Positions 35,181-45,842 of a stretch of 64,000 bases of DNA are shown in pieces. Location: NCBI RefSeq assembly GCF_000182925.2, contig NC_026503.1:4836001-4900000 (forward strand). The letters are read 5' to 3'. Numbering within the stretch: the stretch's first letter is position 1; each line of letters starts with the position of its first letter. The position numbers were made by a program, and so were the translations under genes. This stretch comes from Neurospora crassa OR74A (taxonomy: Eukaryota > Ascomycota > Sordariomycetes > Sordariales > Sordariaceae). A model generated the notes under the pieces. The model was given only the letters and a program-made list of their open reading frames with translations. It did no database searches and was not told where the DNA came from.

Positions 35181-37985
35181 TTGGACCGAGCAGGCGTTGT
35201 TTATCGGCGACTGTGGAGTTGAGCTCGTTGGGGGTTCGAGAAAGGTGACGCGCTGTCACCATCTGGTGACTCTATCAGGGGTAAGGAAGCTTGTAGCGAG
35301 CTGTATGCAAGGACTATTCTGGCTTCCCTGGTGCATCCTAAGTGGCCATCCTCATTCCCTCGCTCGCTAGTCGGGTCTAGACATGAACCCCTCTTCAGCT
35401 TACCAAACTTCTGACCCCTATAGCCAACCTTTCGTTGTACAATTATTCTAGAAGTATTATTCTTTCGTCCATTATGTGATCTGGCACGCCAAGCCCTACT
35501 ATACCCCTGATGATCTTCCTTCCGCTTCCGGAGACACGCGATACGCGCAAGAGGCGCAGCTTTTCGGCTCTCTAAGCGAGCGGGACTAACAGCATGAGAT
35601 CCATCAGGTTGTAGACACAGATGCGAAAGGAGATGCTGTGATAATGATATCCGCGATGGGTTAGTAGTCTAGTAGGTAGTCATTTGCACGAATGTATGTG
35701 CATGGATTATCAGTACCTGCGACGAGATGTGTGTCCGCTTCGGGAACCGCGAGATAGGTGCTTTCTATATTCACGATGTGGATTGGGATGCAGTGGAAAC
35801 CTTGGTGACTCCGCGACGGATTGTGTGACGGAGTCTAGGACTAATCGGTGCCGGGACCGAGCGACGGGATGGCGGGTTCTGGATCGGCGCGGTTGGAGCT
35901 GTTTGGTGTCGGGCATGACTAGGTACAGTACCTAATGATGAACGATGAACGATGGAGGGCGAAGACGACTCGGAAGTGCGAGTCGCGAGCGCTGAAGGTT
36001 AAAGTAGAAGGAGTGATCTGGTTGCATATTTCTGCCAACTTGAACTTCATGACGTGGATGTAGATCAATGAATGTCTTGGAAAAGATGACCATGATGGCC
36101 ACGATCTTGCGCTGCCGGTTGCCTGGACGGGAAGTCCCGAACGTGCCAACTAAGGAATGGCATGGTAATGACCATACCGTCCTTTGTGTCATTCTTTTTT
36201 GCAGCATCTCCTGTATGACAATTGAGGTCAAGAGGACGGCTTTCATTCGTTGTTGACTTGTCCGTTCCTGCCTCCAAAGTCGGGCTGGCCGATATCGGCT
36301 CTCCTTCCAAAATTCCATGAAGGACACTCGCAAACAAACGGCCTTGCGTCGCGTCTGCTGCAGTGAAAGCCACGCTCAAAATGCACAAATGGATCGGAAA
36401 TGATGTGTAGGTGACATGGCTAGGTAAGCATCGTAAGAGTTGGTACCAGGTACGGGGATTGCGGATCGCGCGCCATCAGATCGAGGACCGGGAAGCCCAA
36501 CAGTCCCGAGTTCCTGGATAAGCAGCGGGTCTGCAACGCGTAAAACTTGGTGAGAATGGGACTGCGGGCGGATAATTGCCTGCTTGGTGGGAACAGAGTT
36601 GCCGAGGATTGTTGCGACTGTGATCGCCAGCTCTCCTCACAAGTCATCACGACGGTCCTCTTCCTGAACGTCAACGCCGGCTCCAGTTCGGACCCCATCG
36701 GCCAATCGACCACAATCACCGACTCGTAGAAGTAAATGGTTGGGAAAAGAGAAATTCCTGACAGCTGAAGCGCTTTTGCTTGGGCGCGTTGGCATCTATC
36801 GTGCCTTCCCACCACGTCGGCATCGCGTCAGTTCCCGCTCAGATGTACCTTACCTCCGACACTCAAAGAAATTCCACCTACCTCTACCGTGCCTCCAAAG
36901 AATATACCCGACCGCTTACTTACACGAAAACCAGCCCCGCCATCGCTGCGCTTCCGGCCTCCCCTCTTCTCATACCACGGTAACCACTCCGATCCGAAAA
37001 TTATCAGGCATCATTCGGTTGCGCAACGTCCCAATGAAGTGCAAGACGGAGCCAGACAGAGGATGATCAACAAGTTTGCGATTAGGAGAAAGGGGCCGGG
37101 TTCGAACGCGATCACGCCCAGACGCGACGGATCTCGCGAGGTGAGTACTGCCCCCCTCGGCACATGATGCATCTGGATGCAGCTCGGATGCACCTGCACC
37201 GTCAGAGACTGAAAGAGATCTTCAGCATTCTGCAGCGGCAGCGACTTCTGCTTCCTCGCTCGTCCGTGCACAGGAATTTTCCTTGCAGAACGGTGGGCCA
37301 ACTCATGTTGTCCGCCACTTTCCCGCTCATTTTTTTATCTCTCTCTCGGCGACGAGAATGGTGGCAGCAAGAGCATTCGCATCACGGACAGTCGTATGGA
37401 TAACGATCATTGTGCCAACATAAGATTTCATTACCAATTATGGACATACTGAGCGAATGTCCAAGGAATACAAATTTGCCCAGCGCTTCATTGAGGGTTA
37501 TTTTGGCGCGTTGGGTCTTCGCGATCAAAGAGAATGGCTTTCTCCCTGAACCAAACTCCAAAGATCCGAACGAACGCGACACATCGACGATTCATGACCG
37601 TCAAGGAGATCAGATATTATACAAAAGGCACACAAACCCACTATCCATCGTTAAAGCTGGTCTCTTCGCGACATGACGCTCAATGACGCCCGGTGATTCT
37701 ACTCTCGCCCGGCAACTTACAGGCATTCCCACCGGCTTGCCACGACGATCCTCGAACACTCAAAGTTATGGCTATCCTGCCATTTCTGTCCGCGAAATGC
37801 CGAGAACCCACACATCGGATACTTCGAGAGGTTACCCGCCCTGTTCGCTTTCTCCTTGCCGCACGTCTAACATTTCTCGTTCAAGCAGATGTATCCGCGT
37901 CCCGTTCTCGCCATGCAGTTCCCACTTTTCCACGGGCCCGATGTTGACGGGGAAGACACATCGCAAGCACAGCGTATAGCCAATC
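35181..37985. other. Long stretch with possible coding scraps only
   Basis: On the plus strand, 36553-36729 and 36786-36983 have a protein-like reading with C-ending codons, but in different frames and without a convincing intron between them. The opposite strand at 36420-36815 also stays open. I cannot decide between a small gene, a relic and chance. The rest shows nothing. The promoter of the gene at 37986 should lie in its last few hundred bases. Confidence 0.35.
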
Positions 37986-39716
37986 ATGAACTCAGCCGAC
38001 GACGAACTGTGCGCGACGGAGACAAAGTCATCGACTGGCCCGACAGGGACCACGAAGCGCCAACATGACGACCTCGACGGGACTGATGATACTGAGACCA
38101 ATCGAGCCCGCAAGCGGCAGCGATTGCATGATGATATCATCAGCGAAGTGGTCCAAGAGCTGGAGAACCTTGATGAACAAGCTTTCATCGTGGAGCCACA
38201 TCACGACATCAACGAGCCGAATACCTCTAGCCATCAACCTGCTATTGTTAGCGACGAGACGGAGAACGCTATCACACACAAGCTACGAGTGGATAACGAT
38301 CCCGAGCCAAAGGAAGATACCCCCAAAAGCAAAAGCCACGATGAAGAAGGGAACCCTACCGTTGAACTTCCAGACCTAACCACCGATCATACAAACCAAG
38401 CAGAGCAGAAGAATACAGGTGATTGGGAGGACCGGGACTGGACAACCCTGACAATCGAGGAGTTATTCTCCAACCCCGATTGGGACTACATGCTAGATCC
38501 CTTGTTCGAACCACAACCTTTTGAGCCGACGCAATGGTTCGCTGACGACGATCCGGTGCTATGCCCGACAACTCCTTACCCCTTACCCCCTGACTCAGAC
38601 GCGGCGATCGCAGGACTTGAGACAAATGATACCGAGTGCGTGGGGATCTTCGACGAACATTTTTTCAGCCCAGATATGACTTCTTCGTCTTGGCTCACGA
38701 GTGGCCGCAACAGCCTAGAAAGCCAAACAACGGAATTAACTGCTTTATCATCTCCTGTATGTGTGGTTTCCATTGTCGAGAGCCATCAATCTCCGTCTTC
38801 TGAGGAGATATCCCTCCAGAAAAGCTACTCTAATGCCATCTTTGTGCCGGAGCTCTGGCAGTCAACGGCGGCATACGACAACGTGGGGACTGGTGAGTTT
38901 CAAGATGATGGACCAGCAAGCAACTTCCCGCTTCAGGAACCCAAGCCTTCTGTTGCTCGGGACGACGACGAAATCCAAGTCAAGGAATAGAATTCTTCTT
39001 TTTCGCGTCCGGTCCCGCCATCTGTATCCAGCAGCATCGGCAGCGCCAAAGACTCGTTAGAGACGCAGAACCAAGTCGATATCGCCCAAGACAGCCCACA
39101 GGCAGCCCAGTTCCACCCAAATCTTCCGGCTCGTCTCCGCTTGGATATGATAGCTTCTCACCTGGGATTTCCATTGCAAAGCGCTGCGCCTATTGTCACA
39201 GTCGCAGCACAAGCTCTCCCAACTTCAACCCCGATAAGTCGCGTTCCTCCCATCCCACCTCGTCCTACGCGAACACGCCGACGGCCAAGTCAATCAAGTC
39301 CTCCAACCGTAGCTGCAACATCTTCATATTTTGATCCAGCCCCTGCAGCTTTGCCCGCTACGTTTCCTGCTTCAATTCATTCTCCGATGCCAGCTCCCAT
39401 TCCCCATGCTCTTCCACCACCACCACCACCACCAGCGCCCTTGGCTCATCCTTCTCCTACATCGGCTCCTACCGAACGGCCAACAGCATCCTGTACCCGC
39501 TGCCACAACAAAAACAACCCGCAACCCTGCCTCCCTGGCAAGATGACGTGTGTTGGGTGTTCCTTTCGGCGGAAGTCTCTCCGCCAGCAGCGAGAAGAAG
39601 AAGGACTGTGTACGACTTGTGGAAGAGATAGAGGTGATGATGGGAAGTTGACGTGTGGAGATTGTAGGGCGAAGGGGCGGGTAAGGTATGCAAAAGGGAA
39701 GGGAAAGGGGCAGTAG
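37986..39716 (+). CDS. Acidic N-terminus / zinc-ribbon C-terminus protein with one in-frame amber
   Basis: One frame runs from the ATG at 37986 to 39716, interrupted only by TAG at 38988-38990 (codon 335). Before it: an acidic, Ser/Thr/Asp-rich region with a basic cluster RARKRQR near residue 40 (nuclear-localisation-like). After it: a Pro/Ser-rich linker with a proline run (about 39410-39440) and a C-terminal array CTRC ... CVGC ... CTTC ... CGDC, four Cys pairs, then a basic tail. Read through, 576 codons. No family recognised; a DNA- or RNA-binding role is plausible. Alternatives: the TAG ends a 334-residue protein, or it is the acceptor of a 98-bp intron starting at a GTGAGT at 38893, but that changes frame and needs a further intron to reach the Cys array. 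Confidence 0.6.
38982..38997 (+). promoter_or_regulatory. Predicted RNA hairpin around the amber at 38988
   Basis: AAGGA (38982-38986) pairs with TTCTT (38993-38997), five pairs including one G-U, around the six-base loop ATAGAA that contains the TAG. Confidence 0.4.
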
Positions 39717-40326
39717 GGGAAGATGGAACTGGTATGAGGATGTAGTGTCAAGGAGGAAGAGGGAAGGAGACAGGAAGAAGAGATTGGAGAGAATTCAGCA
39801 CAAGCAAACTCCGTCATGGGTCTTTTTGTACTTCATAGAGACGGTGGTGTGGTGTTTGTTCGTGCTGAATCCGAGTCACAAGAGTGTGAATAAACGCGGC
39901 TGTTTATGAAGACCAGTGCGTCCAATTGTCCACTCCCATCTATCAGACTTTCGTTTCTCCGATACCATTCTCGGCAACTGCCTATGGGTGTTTGAGACAT
40001 TGTTTTCCAGACCAATTATTACTTCCCTGCGAGAAAACCCGACGATAACACCTAGACCCAAGTTGGGGGAAAGAGCTACCCACAGGCACCAATGTTGCCC
40101 GTTTTAGAAGGACGACGTCTGGATCATCAGAAGTCGATGGAGGAAGTTGCAAGTCTGGGTTCCGCGAGGTATATCTTGTGTAAACAAAACATTCTCGTCC
40201 ATCTCCTCTTTTCCACCCAGATCCCTCGTCCATCCCACATCATCACACATCTCCCATTTTCAGCATCATTCTGCTCGTTCAAACAGTGATACATACCAAA
40301 CCTCTTCCACCAACAGACTTAGCGAC
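39717..40326. other. Intergenic between two cysteine-pair genes
   Basis: 3' region of the gene ending at 39716 and promoter and leader of the gene starting at 40327. Pyrimidine-rich stretch TCCTCTTTTCC near 40205 precedes the start, as in many ascomycete promoters. No further gene supported. Confidence 0.5.
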
Positions 40327-42043
40327 ATGTCGGATCACAGCAACAACACCAATGAAGACCCAGCGTCGTCGGAGGGTCGGCGTCCTACATCTTCGAACCG
40401 AGCCAACAGCTCGTCCCAGCATCGGTCAGAGGACGAAGACCAAGACAATGCACATACGCCGCCATCACCGTCGGCATTCATTTGGGGGGGTCCACGACAT
40501 GCAGTCTCTTTACCAGCCAGCAACCCACCTAGGCCAAACAGTGATCGCAGGGGTGATATCTCCTTAACATCAGCACCGAATAGACGAACGGGAGGTAATT
40601 CATCTTCGGCAACGGGGGCATATTCTTCATCATCCACCCTAGCCTATAACCCACAAATGTCGCAGCACAATGCACGTCCAGCCAACTACCAACATGGGCC
40701 AAACAGCGATTACAGGGGTGATATCTTTTTGCCATCAGCACAGGACAGAAGAACGGAAGGTGATCTATCTTCGGCGATGGGAGCATGTTCTTTATCATCC
40801 ACCCAAGCCCATAGCCCACGAATGTCACAGCACAATACACGTACGCCGACATCACCATTAGTATTCTTTTGGTGGGGTCCGCGATATACAGTCTCTTTAC
40901 AAGACAGCTACCCACCTGGGCCAAACAGCGATTACAGGGGAAATATCTCTTTGACAGCAGCACAGGACAGAAGAACGGGAGGTAATCTATTTTCGGCAAT
41001 GGGAGCATATCCTTTATCATGCACCCTAGCCCATGGCCCACAGATGTCACAGCACAATGCACGACAGAATGCGCTAAGCCCATTGGCACGAGACACAAGA
41101 ATGGATCACCCTGCTTCATCATCCACGGGACCGAGCTCGCTGCCTGCAGAAAATGGAAGAGCCTCGAGGCCATATTCTCCCGAAGGCAGACAATCAAAGA
41201 GACAGCGGAGAGAGCTGGACGATAATGTGGGCTCTGCGGAATTAAATACGGTAAGTCCTCACTCGATGTTAGTAACTATGTACCTAACAACGATGCCAGG
41301 AGACAAACAAGAGTTCCCCAGACCGCCAGCAGAGAGCGAAAGTCACAACTCCCGGTGTCGGTAGCTCCATCGCTTTCCGCCCTATTAACAAGGCTTGGAA
41401 TTCTCAACCCGTACCGGCTTCTTCCGACTCATACCCCAGTGTCGGTAGCTCCATCGCTTTCCGCCCTATTAACAAGGCTTCGAATTCTCAACCCGTACCG
41501 GCTCCTTCCGAATCATACGCTCAAGCTGCAAATAATCGGGTGTCAAAAAGGGTGAGGCCAAACAAACAGTCAAGCAGCCGAGGCGTACCAGGTCGGAAAA
41601 GGGTTTTCTGGAGAGCCCACAAATATGCAGATTCAGGACGTTGTACGACATGTGGGGAGTTGCTTCCAAGCAATAATTCCTCCTCCCCGCGGTGTGACGA
41701 GTGTAGGCGAAAGGACAGGGAAAAAGGGCAGGCCAAAAGGGCTAAAGGTGTGTGTGTTTATTGCAAACGGCCGGCCGCACCGGGTTACACTATGTGTCAA
41801 AATCACCTTAAATATTTCAGGAACTACAACAGGAACCGAAGAGAGCGGTCAAAAGAGGAAGAGAAGGCCAAAGAGGATGCTGCCGGCACAGAGGTGGCAG
41901 GATCTGACGCCTCCAACTCGGAATCGGAGGGTGCGCAAGACGATGCAGATGGAATGGAGTTCTCAGAATGGGGGTCTACAAATGATGGAGAGGATGACTC
42001 TGATATGGATGGAGCTGCACAGGAGCAGCTGGTTAGCGTATGA
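40327..42043 (+). CDS. Repeat-containing cysteine-pair protein
   Basis: Two exons, 40327-41250 and 41300-42043, joined by a 49-bp intron (GTAAGT donor, CCTAAC branch, GCCAG acceptor, phase 0); 555 residues. The first exon holds three imperfect repeats of about 70 residues with the recurring words GPNSDYRGD, AQDRRT and PQMSQHN. The second exon starts with a 28-residue unit (VGSSIAFRPINKA...) in two near-identical tandem copies (84 bp each), then a zinc-binding-like array CTTC-x12-CDEC followed by CVYC-x3-APG-x3-C-x2-H, then an acidic tail. The last motif is a sense-codon version of the motif that carries an amber in the genes at 23.1, 25.5 and 31.1 kb. A basic KRQRR near residue 300 could be a nuclear signal. 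No family recognised. Confidence 0.75.
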
Positions 42044-43090
42044 TCTAGGACATGGACTGCGGGACGAAGAGTGCTAGTGGGTGTAATTGGGTTTAGAAAA
42101 GGATATCGACATATTTGCTGCGTCAAGAGTATGGATTAAGTGTGTGCTGGGTCATCAGGGTGTATCGAATGTTGACTCGAGAGTGGACTAGAAAATGGGA
42201 GTCCTCAGCGAGACAGCGGAGGGTCGATGATGTGGACATAGCGATAGAATTGAGACATTACTTTCGTACCTCTAGACTGACATCATCGCGCAGAACCTTC
42301 AAGTTTGGTGGTTGTGTATTTGTACTCGATGGATGTGATGACAAGATTGAATAATGTCTCGTATGCTCGGTCAAGCTAAGCTTGTGATATTGCGGAAGTC
42401 AATAAAATTTGCTAGCTAACGCTACCGGTGTAGCTCCCCTCACCGTCTCCTCCCCCCCCAAAAAAACCCGTCCACCAACCAGCAACCTCTCTCTCCCGTG
42501 ATGATGGTGCCTATATCACGAAACTTTGTACATTCAAGGTATAACCTTTTCATTCCTCGGAGGACGAGGATTTGGTGGAAGTTTGAGGGAAGGATACCTA
42601 ATTGATCCCATCCGTCTCCTGTCTCACGTCTCTTCCTCGTTCTTATTTATATTCCCATCCCCGCCCTAAAGAAACGAGTCACTCGTCCTGCTGCCAGCCA
42701 ACTTGGCAAAAGCTTCATTTTTGAAAAGATTTGGTGCCAGTACCTAGAGGTAATCTAGTAGCTAGAGGTACTTCTTTCCCGACGATGCGATGGATCGTCT
42801 TCTAGCCTTGCCGCGCTTGCACCTTCCTTTCTTCCTTCCTCCTTACCGCTTTGCCACCTTCCTTCCCATTCGAATCCCAACCCCTACCCGATATCGATAG
42901 TAGATGCCCTTCCCCCTCCCTCTTGCTCGCACTAGACTAGAGGTAGCCCTCTGTTCTACCCTCCCCACTCCCCACCTCGAGGTCCGTTCCAATTATTACC
43001 TAGAGGTACTGGGAGTATCAACTTCCGCACTACCCTTTCTCCCCTCGACATCCCTCTTCCCCTCCTATATCGCCCTGTCCCTATTCCTCC
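42044..43090. other. Intergenic, with pyrimidine-rich DNA
   Basis: About 1 kb with CT-rich runs and several copies of a CTAGAGGTA-like word (near 42745, 42762, 42938 and 43001). No supported gene. It holds the 3' ends of the two flanking convergent genes. Confidence 0.45.
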
Positions 43091-43801
43091 CTATTCCTCC
43101 CTTCCCTCCCCTTTACTTCCCTCCCATCCATCTCCCTCCCTCCCCTCCATGTCCCTCTCCCTCTCCCCAGAGGCACCCCCACCCCCACCCCCACCCCCAT
43201 CCCCACCCCCATCTTCACGCGAAGCCAGAGGCATCCGCTCCCAAACCCACCTCCAAGAAAGGGTATACCCTTCCCTCGCCCTCGGCAAAGCTTCCACTGC
43301 AACCGCCAACATCGAACCATAGTAAAACCAGTCCCGCGGCCGTTCTTCGATGCAGACGTTGGTGTAATGTGGACATTGATGGGCTTGGCGGACGTGGTGG
43401 ATGATGAAGGTGGGAGTGGTGGTGCGGTTGAAGGTTATGCATAGAGGTATACTTTCTGGAGGAGGTTCTTCTCGGGGAGTTTTTTCTCGGGGGAGAGGTG
43501 AGAGAGGGGGGGTGTTGGTGTTGGTGGTGCTGTTAGTGGTGGTGGTGAGGGGGTTGGTGTCGTCGTCATCATCGTAGTTGTCGTCGTAGTTTATTAACGA
43601 ACTGAAACTTGATGAACTTGCCCCTGAAGGACTTCCTGGGACTTGGTCGGGAGATTGGGGAGATTCGGAATGTCGGGCGGCGGCGGCGGCGCAGCAATAG
43701 GTGATGCAGACGAGATGGCAGCACTGAGAACGCCTCTGGTCTCGGGCGATGCTGTGGTGGGCATGGGTAAATGGGGAGAGGACGTAGGATAGTTGGCACA
43801 T
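43091..43801 (-). CDS. Hypothetical cysteine/histidine-containing protein
   Basis: A 236-codon frame with ATG at 43801. Residues 1-40 contain several Cys and His (MCQLSYVLSPFTHAHHSIAR, then CC and CITYCC), followed by a Ser/Pro and poly-Asp/Thr low-complexity stretch. A better-formed part follows at about 105-165 (HQCPHYTNVCIEERPRDWFYYG). The Gly/Glu/Arg-rich end is translated from a long pyrimidine tract on the other strand and is doubtful, so the true 3' end may be an intron or earlier stop. No family recognised. A 21-bp repeat begins five bases upstream of the ATG. Confidence 0.5.
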   Translation of the reverse strand: MCQLSYVLSPFTHAHHSIARDQRRSQCCHLVCITYCCAAAAARHSESPQSPDQVPGSPSGASSSSFSSLINYDDNYDDDDDTNPLTTTTNSTTNTNTPPLSPLPREKTPREEPPPESIPLCITFNRTTTPTFIIHHVRQAHQCPHYTNVCIEERPRDWFYYGSMLAVAVEALPRAREGYTLSWRWVWERMPLASREDGGGDGGGGGGGGASGERERDMEGREGDGWEGSKGEGREE

Positions 43802-43805
43802 TGTA

Positions 43806-43865
43806 CCTAGGTACCTACCTTACGTTCCTAGGTACCTACCTTACGTTCCTAGGTAGATACCTACC
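43806..43865. repeat. 21-bp tandem repeat at a start codon
   Basis: CCTAGGTACCTACCTTACGTT occurs at 43806-43826 and 43827-43847, with a partial third copy after it. The unit contains the palindrome CCTAGG and GGTACC. It sits immediately upstream of the ATG at 43801 (minus), so it is in the leader or core promoter of that gene. Confidence 0.8.
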
Positions 43866-44999
43866 GACTGTGAAGGCCGGTTTTGGGTGTCTCGTGGGTT
43901 TGAAAGGCTGGTAAATTGGGAAGTTCTGAGGGGAGAGTAGGTAGCTTAAGGTACGGGTGAGACTGAGAGGTTCACGAGTGCTCAAGGGTCGAAGGGGTTT
44001 AAGGGGAGATATTAGGTCGTTGTTGGTGATTCATCTGGTGACGGATCATGATGGGTGAATGTAATGGTCAAACCGTCGCAAATAAGAGGAAGAAAAAGAG
44101 GTGAACTAACGTGGTTGTGAGTCTTGATGTTCCTTTACTTCACTTGCATACCCGAGGTTGGTCCGATAATGGGTGGCTCCTCCGGTGTAGTTGATCCATA
44201 GAAGGTCGGCCAATATTCATGACTTGGGCGGAGACTGAAGTTATATCTTCAGTTAACAGTGGTCAAAATTCCAGACGTGATCAACCACGGCTTGTGAGAA
44301 TGTTGAGAGTTGACAATGAAGCATGCGCTTATCGGAAGCAGTATGACACAATAGGAAAGGGGGTGTTTGAGTCGAGGATGGGAGTCAACGGTGCGGTGAC
44401 ACTCGTCAACGTTCCAATACCAACAGTGCTTGTGGATGAGAACAAACCTTGGAGTCAAGAAAATGACATCCAGTGAAGTTCAACGTTAGAACGTATTCAC
44501 CCGGCATTGACTCCGTTGACATTGTGAGCAATTCGAGGTCAACACTGCCTTGACACTTGTCCATGTTTGACGGCCAATACGTTTGATGGATAAAGAAAGA
44601 AACAGAGAAAAGAGTTACTGGAGGGAAAGCCACTTCAAGCTTTTCAGTGCCGCTGACATTCAACATCGACATGACCTGAGCATATCGGTGAACTTCTGTT
44701 CACGTTTGTTGACATTGCGCCGTCAACTCCGGGCCAAGCATCACCAGTAACCCTAACCCTTTTATTTCGCAGGTCCCACAGCGCAACAGGAGAGTCTTCT
44801 TGTGCGTCATCAGCCAAGACCTTCTTCTGCCCCGCGCTTCCCTCCTCGCCTCCGTCTGGTGTCCAGTCGTTCGCCCGAGCCCACGGCACCGTTCTCATCG
44901 CCTCCATCTACGAAACCAATTCATCGGACTCCCGTTCCACTGTTCAAACCCTCCAAACAGTCGCTTGACTTGACCAGACACGATTTCCCAAGAAAGCTG
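43866..44999. other. Intergenic, nothing supported
   Basis: Several words of the type GTCAACATTG/TTGACATTG recur around 44.27-44.73 kb. No coding frame with motif or splice support. The frame of the Nudix gene is open back to 44802 but has no ATG there. Confidence 0.4.
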
Positions 45000-45842
45000 A
45001 TGCGGAATATCCTCACCCGGTACCGATACCCCGCACTCACCTTCTTCGCATCCGCATCCTCCGCATCACGCACTCGCGCTCTTCCTCTCATCACCACCAC
45101 CACCACCACCACCACCAACAACAACCTCACCAAGATTGATAAACACCCACGCACCTTCAAAATGACCATCCACAAAACCCAAGAACCGCACATCACAGCC
45201 ATCACGGAGCTCTCCCCGCAATCCTCCAAATGGATCACCCTGCAACAGATCCACTACGTCGACCAAACCGGCAAGCCGCGCCTCTGGGAAGTCGCCGCGC
45301 GCAAGACGCGTTCGACGCCGACTGCCTCTTCTGCGGGGGGCATCGACGCAGTCGCCATGTGTAACATCCTGCTGCACCCTCGCCGCCCGCCCTCGACGAT
45401 TCTGGTAATCCAATACCGCCCGCCTATGGACGCTTACACGGTTGAGTGGCCTGCGGGGCTAATCGACCAGGGCGAAACGCCCGAGCAGGCGGCCGTTCGC
45501 GAGTTCAAGGAGGAAACGGGGTATGATTGTGTGGTGAAGGGTGTGAGTCCCATCCAGGCGGCGGATCCGGGACTGAGTAATACCAATATGGTGATGGCTA
45601 CGGTGGAGGTGAATCTCAAGGAAGAAGACGAGGACCCGTTGGAGGGGAAACTGCCGGAGCAGAAGACGGAGGTGGGGGAACATATTGAGCGGGTGGTGGT
45701 GCCCATGGCGGAACTGTATGAGCGGTTGGTGGAGTATAGTAAGAAGGAGAGACATGTGGTGGCGGCGAAACTGTTTCATTTTGCGATGGGGATGCATTTT
45801 GCGACGACGGAGAGGTATGGGGTTTTTGGCAAGAGGGAGTAG
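45000..45842 (+). CDS. YSA1: Nudix hydrolase, ADP-ribose pyrophosphatase (YSA1 type)
   Basis: Hydrolyses ADP-ribose to AMP and ribose-5-phosphate in the YSA1 family. The Nudix box GX5EX7REUXEEXGU is complete at about residues 153-175 from this start (GLIDQGE ... REFKEETGY). The family layout is present: an N-terminal beta region, VEWPAGLID before the box, and an E-rich loop after it. Two starts compete. ATG 45000 gives 280 residues with an Arg/Ala/Ser/Thr-rich N-terminus that looks like a mitochondrial presequence. ATG 45162 has a better context (CAAAATGACC) and gives 226 residues, the usual YSA1 length. Both may be used, giving mitochondrial and cytosolic forms. Single exon. Confidence 0.85.
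   Translation: MRNILTRYRYPALTFFASASSASRTRALPLITTTTTTTTNNNLTKIDKHPRTFKMTIHKTQEPHITAITELSPQSSKWITLQQIHYVDQTGKPRLWEVAARKTRSTPTASSAGGIDAVAMCNILLHPRRPPSTILVIQYRPPMDAYTVEWPAGLIDQGETPEQAAVREFKEETGYDCVVKGVSPIQAADPGLSNTNMVMATVEVNLKEEDEDPLEGKLPEQKTEVGEHIERVVVPMAELYERLVEYSKKERHVVAAKLFHFAMGMHFATTERYGVFGKRE

Noticed and set aside
41355-41555. Plus-strand frame across the 84-bp tandem repeat
   Set aside because: Different frame from exon 2 of the gene at 40327-42043, which reads through the same DNA after a well-formed intron.
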